This document shows, in pieces, positions 13,881 through 14,221 of a DNA stretch of 14,221 bases. Origin of the DNA: Treponema sp. (GTDB lineage: Bacteria; Spirochaetota; Spirochaetia; Treponematales; Breznakiellaceae); contig JAISYA010000045.1 in assembly GCA_031270205.1 (NCBI GenBank), forward strand, positions 1-14,221, given 5' to 3'. Each line of letters begins with the position of its first letter. The stretch's first letter is position 1. The position numbers and the translations under genes are program-made. The notes beneath the pieces are model-generated. The model had not been told where the DNA came from and made no database searches. It worked only from the letters and a program-made list of their open reading frames with translations.

Positions 13881-14221
13881 ATGAAAAAGTCGGTAATGGC
13901 AATCGGTTTGATAGTATTGGCGGTTTCGGGTGTGTTCGCGCAGGTAAGCGTTGCGGGACAGACGTATTATTATCGGTATGTTGAAACGGTTAATACCGAT
14001 ACTGGAGTGAGGAGTAAAAACTCCCGGATAGTATATTCAGTAGAATTTTTTTATATTACTTTTACCAGAAATTCTTGTTATCTCTCAGATGAAAAAGGGA
14101 TACAAGTCTCGGACGTTTTTAACAACAGAATTTTTTCTTATCGGGAAGAACGCGAGAATATGTATGTATTTACATGGTATGGTAAAATTTTGGGGGAGAA
14201 TAGCCAGTATACCTTTAATTT
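13881..14221 (+). CDS. Secreted protein, 3' end outside the window, likely paralogue of the preceding gene
   Basis: 113 codons are visible, open to the window edge. The product begins MKKSVMAIGLIVLAVSGVFA-Q, a signal peptide with an AQ cleavage site and no lipobox. AAGGAG (13869-13874) lies 6 nt before ATG 13881. The mature N-terminus shows GQTYYYRYVETV, FYITFTRNSCYLSDEKG and LGENSQYTFN. These fall in the same order as GQAAYYKQTGVV, FISFTFAGCYDSNNQR and WGENTAYYFSADFN of the upstream protein. Similarity is low but collinear over about 100 residues, which suggests ancient tandem duplication. It lies 20 nt after the upstream stop, so the two are cotranscribed. Its codons are more AT-rich than those of the preceding gene. 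Confidence 0.7.
   Translation, partial: MKKSVMAIGLIVLAVSGVFAQVSVAGQTYYYRYVETVNTDTGVRSKNSRIVYSVEFFYITFTRNSCYLSDEKGIQVSDVFNNRIFSYREERENMYVFTWYGKILGENSQYTFN

Noticed and set aside
1..14221. tRNA or rRNA genes
   Set aside because: No cloverleaf arms or rRNA-like segments were noticed in the intergenic regions; this was by eye, without a covariance search.

Overview
The window reads as spirochaetal chromosome, most likely from a Treponema-type bacterium of fairly high GC, such as a gut treponeme. This is inference, resting on small secreted proteins and lipoproteins of spirochaete style, a long-form PRPP synthase, a divergent sigma-like protein and frequent TTG/GTG starts. No rRNA, tRNA or other species marker is present. 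By eye most genes are GC-rich. The stretch at about 12,300-12,900 is strikingly AT-rich.

Layout. (1) Positions 1-366 (minus) hold the 5' part of a transposase-like gene that leaves the window. Its start region carries an apparent one-base frameshift in an A7 run, and a perfect hairpin masks its ribosome binding site. (2) A plus-strand operon follows a good promoter at 433-461: a small secreted protein of unknown function (481-904), an M24 metallopeptidase (904-2070) and a DHH/DHHA1 phosphoesterase of the NrnA type (2188-3168). (3) A single gene at 3265-4146 encodes a sigma-factor-like protein. (4) On the minus strand, 7249-4210 is a tight operon: PRPP synthase, a HAD phosphatase (ATGA overlap) and a diacylglycerol-kinase-family protein. 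Upstream of it lies malQ (8822-7344) with its own promoter. (5) Minus-strand larE-larC-larB (11650-8970) have overlapping ends and encode the full set for the nickel-pincer nucleotide (NPN) cofactor: LarB carboxylates and hydrolyses NaAD, LarE donates sulfur and LarC inserts nickel. No NPN-using enzyme such as LarA is in the window.

(6) From 11,651 to 13,104 the region is mostly non-coding and repeat-rich. It holds a structured larE leader, a 12-bp direct repeat, a 21-bp-period minisatellite of about 19 units (11893-12291), an AT-rich lipoprotein gene, a heptamer palindrome and a compound hairpin. The lipoprotein gene lies between two copies of a 12-bp sequence about 710 bp apart, which suggests an inserted or exchanged unit. 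(7) The right end (13,034-14,221) has a near-consensus promoter followed by two secreted proteins that look like diverged tandem paralogues; the second is cut by the window edge.

The best candidates for something undescribed are the helically phased 21-bp array beside the larECB promoter, the flanked AT-rich lipoprotein unit, and the paired secreted-protein family at the right end.
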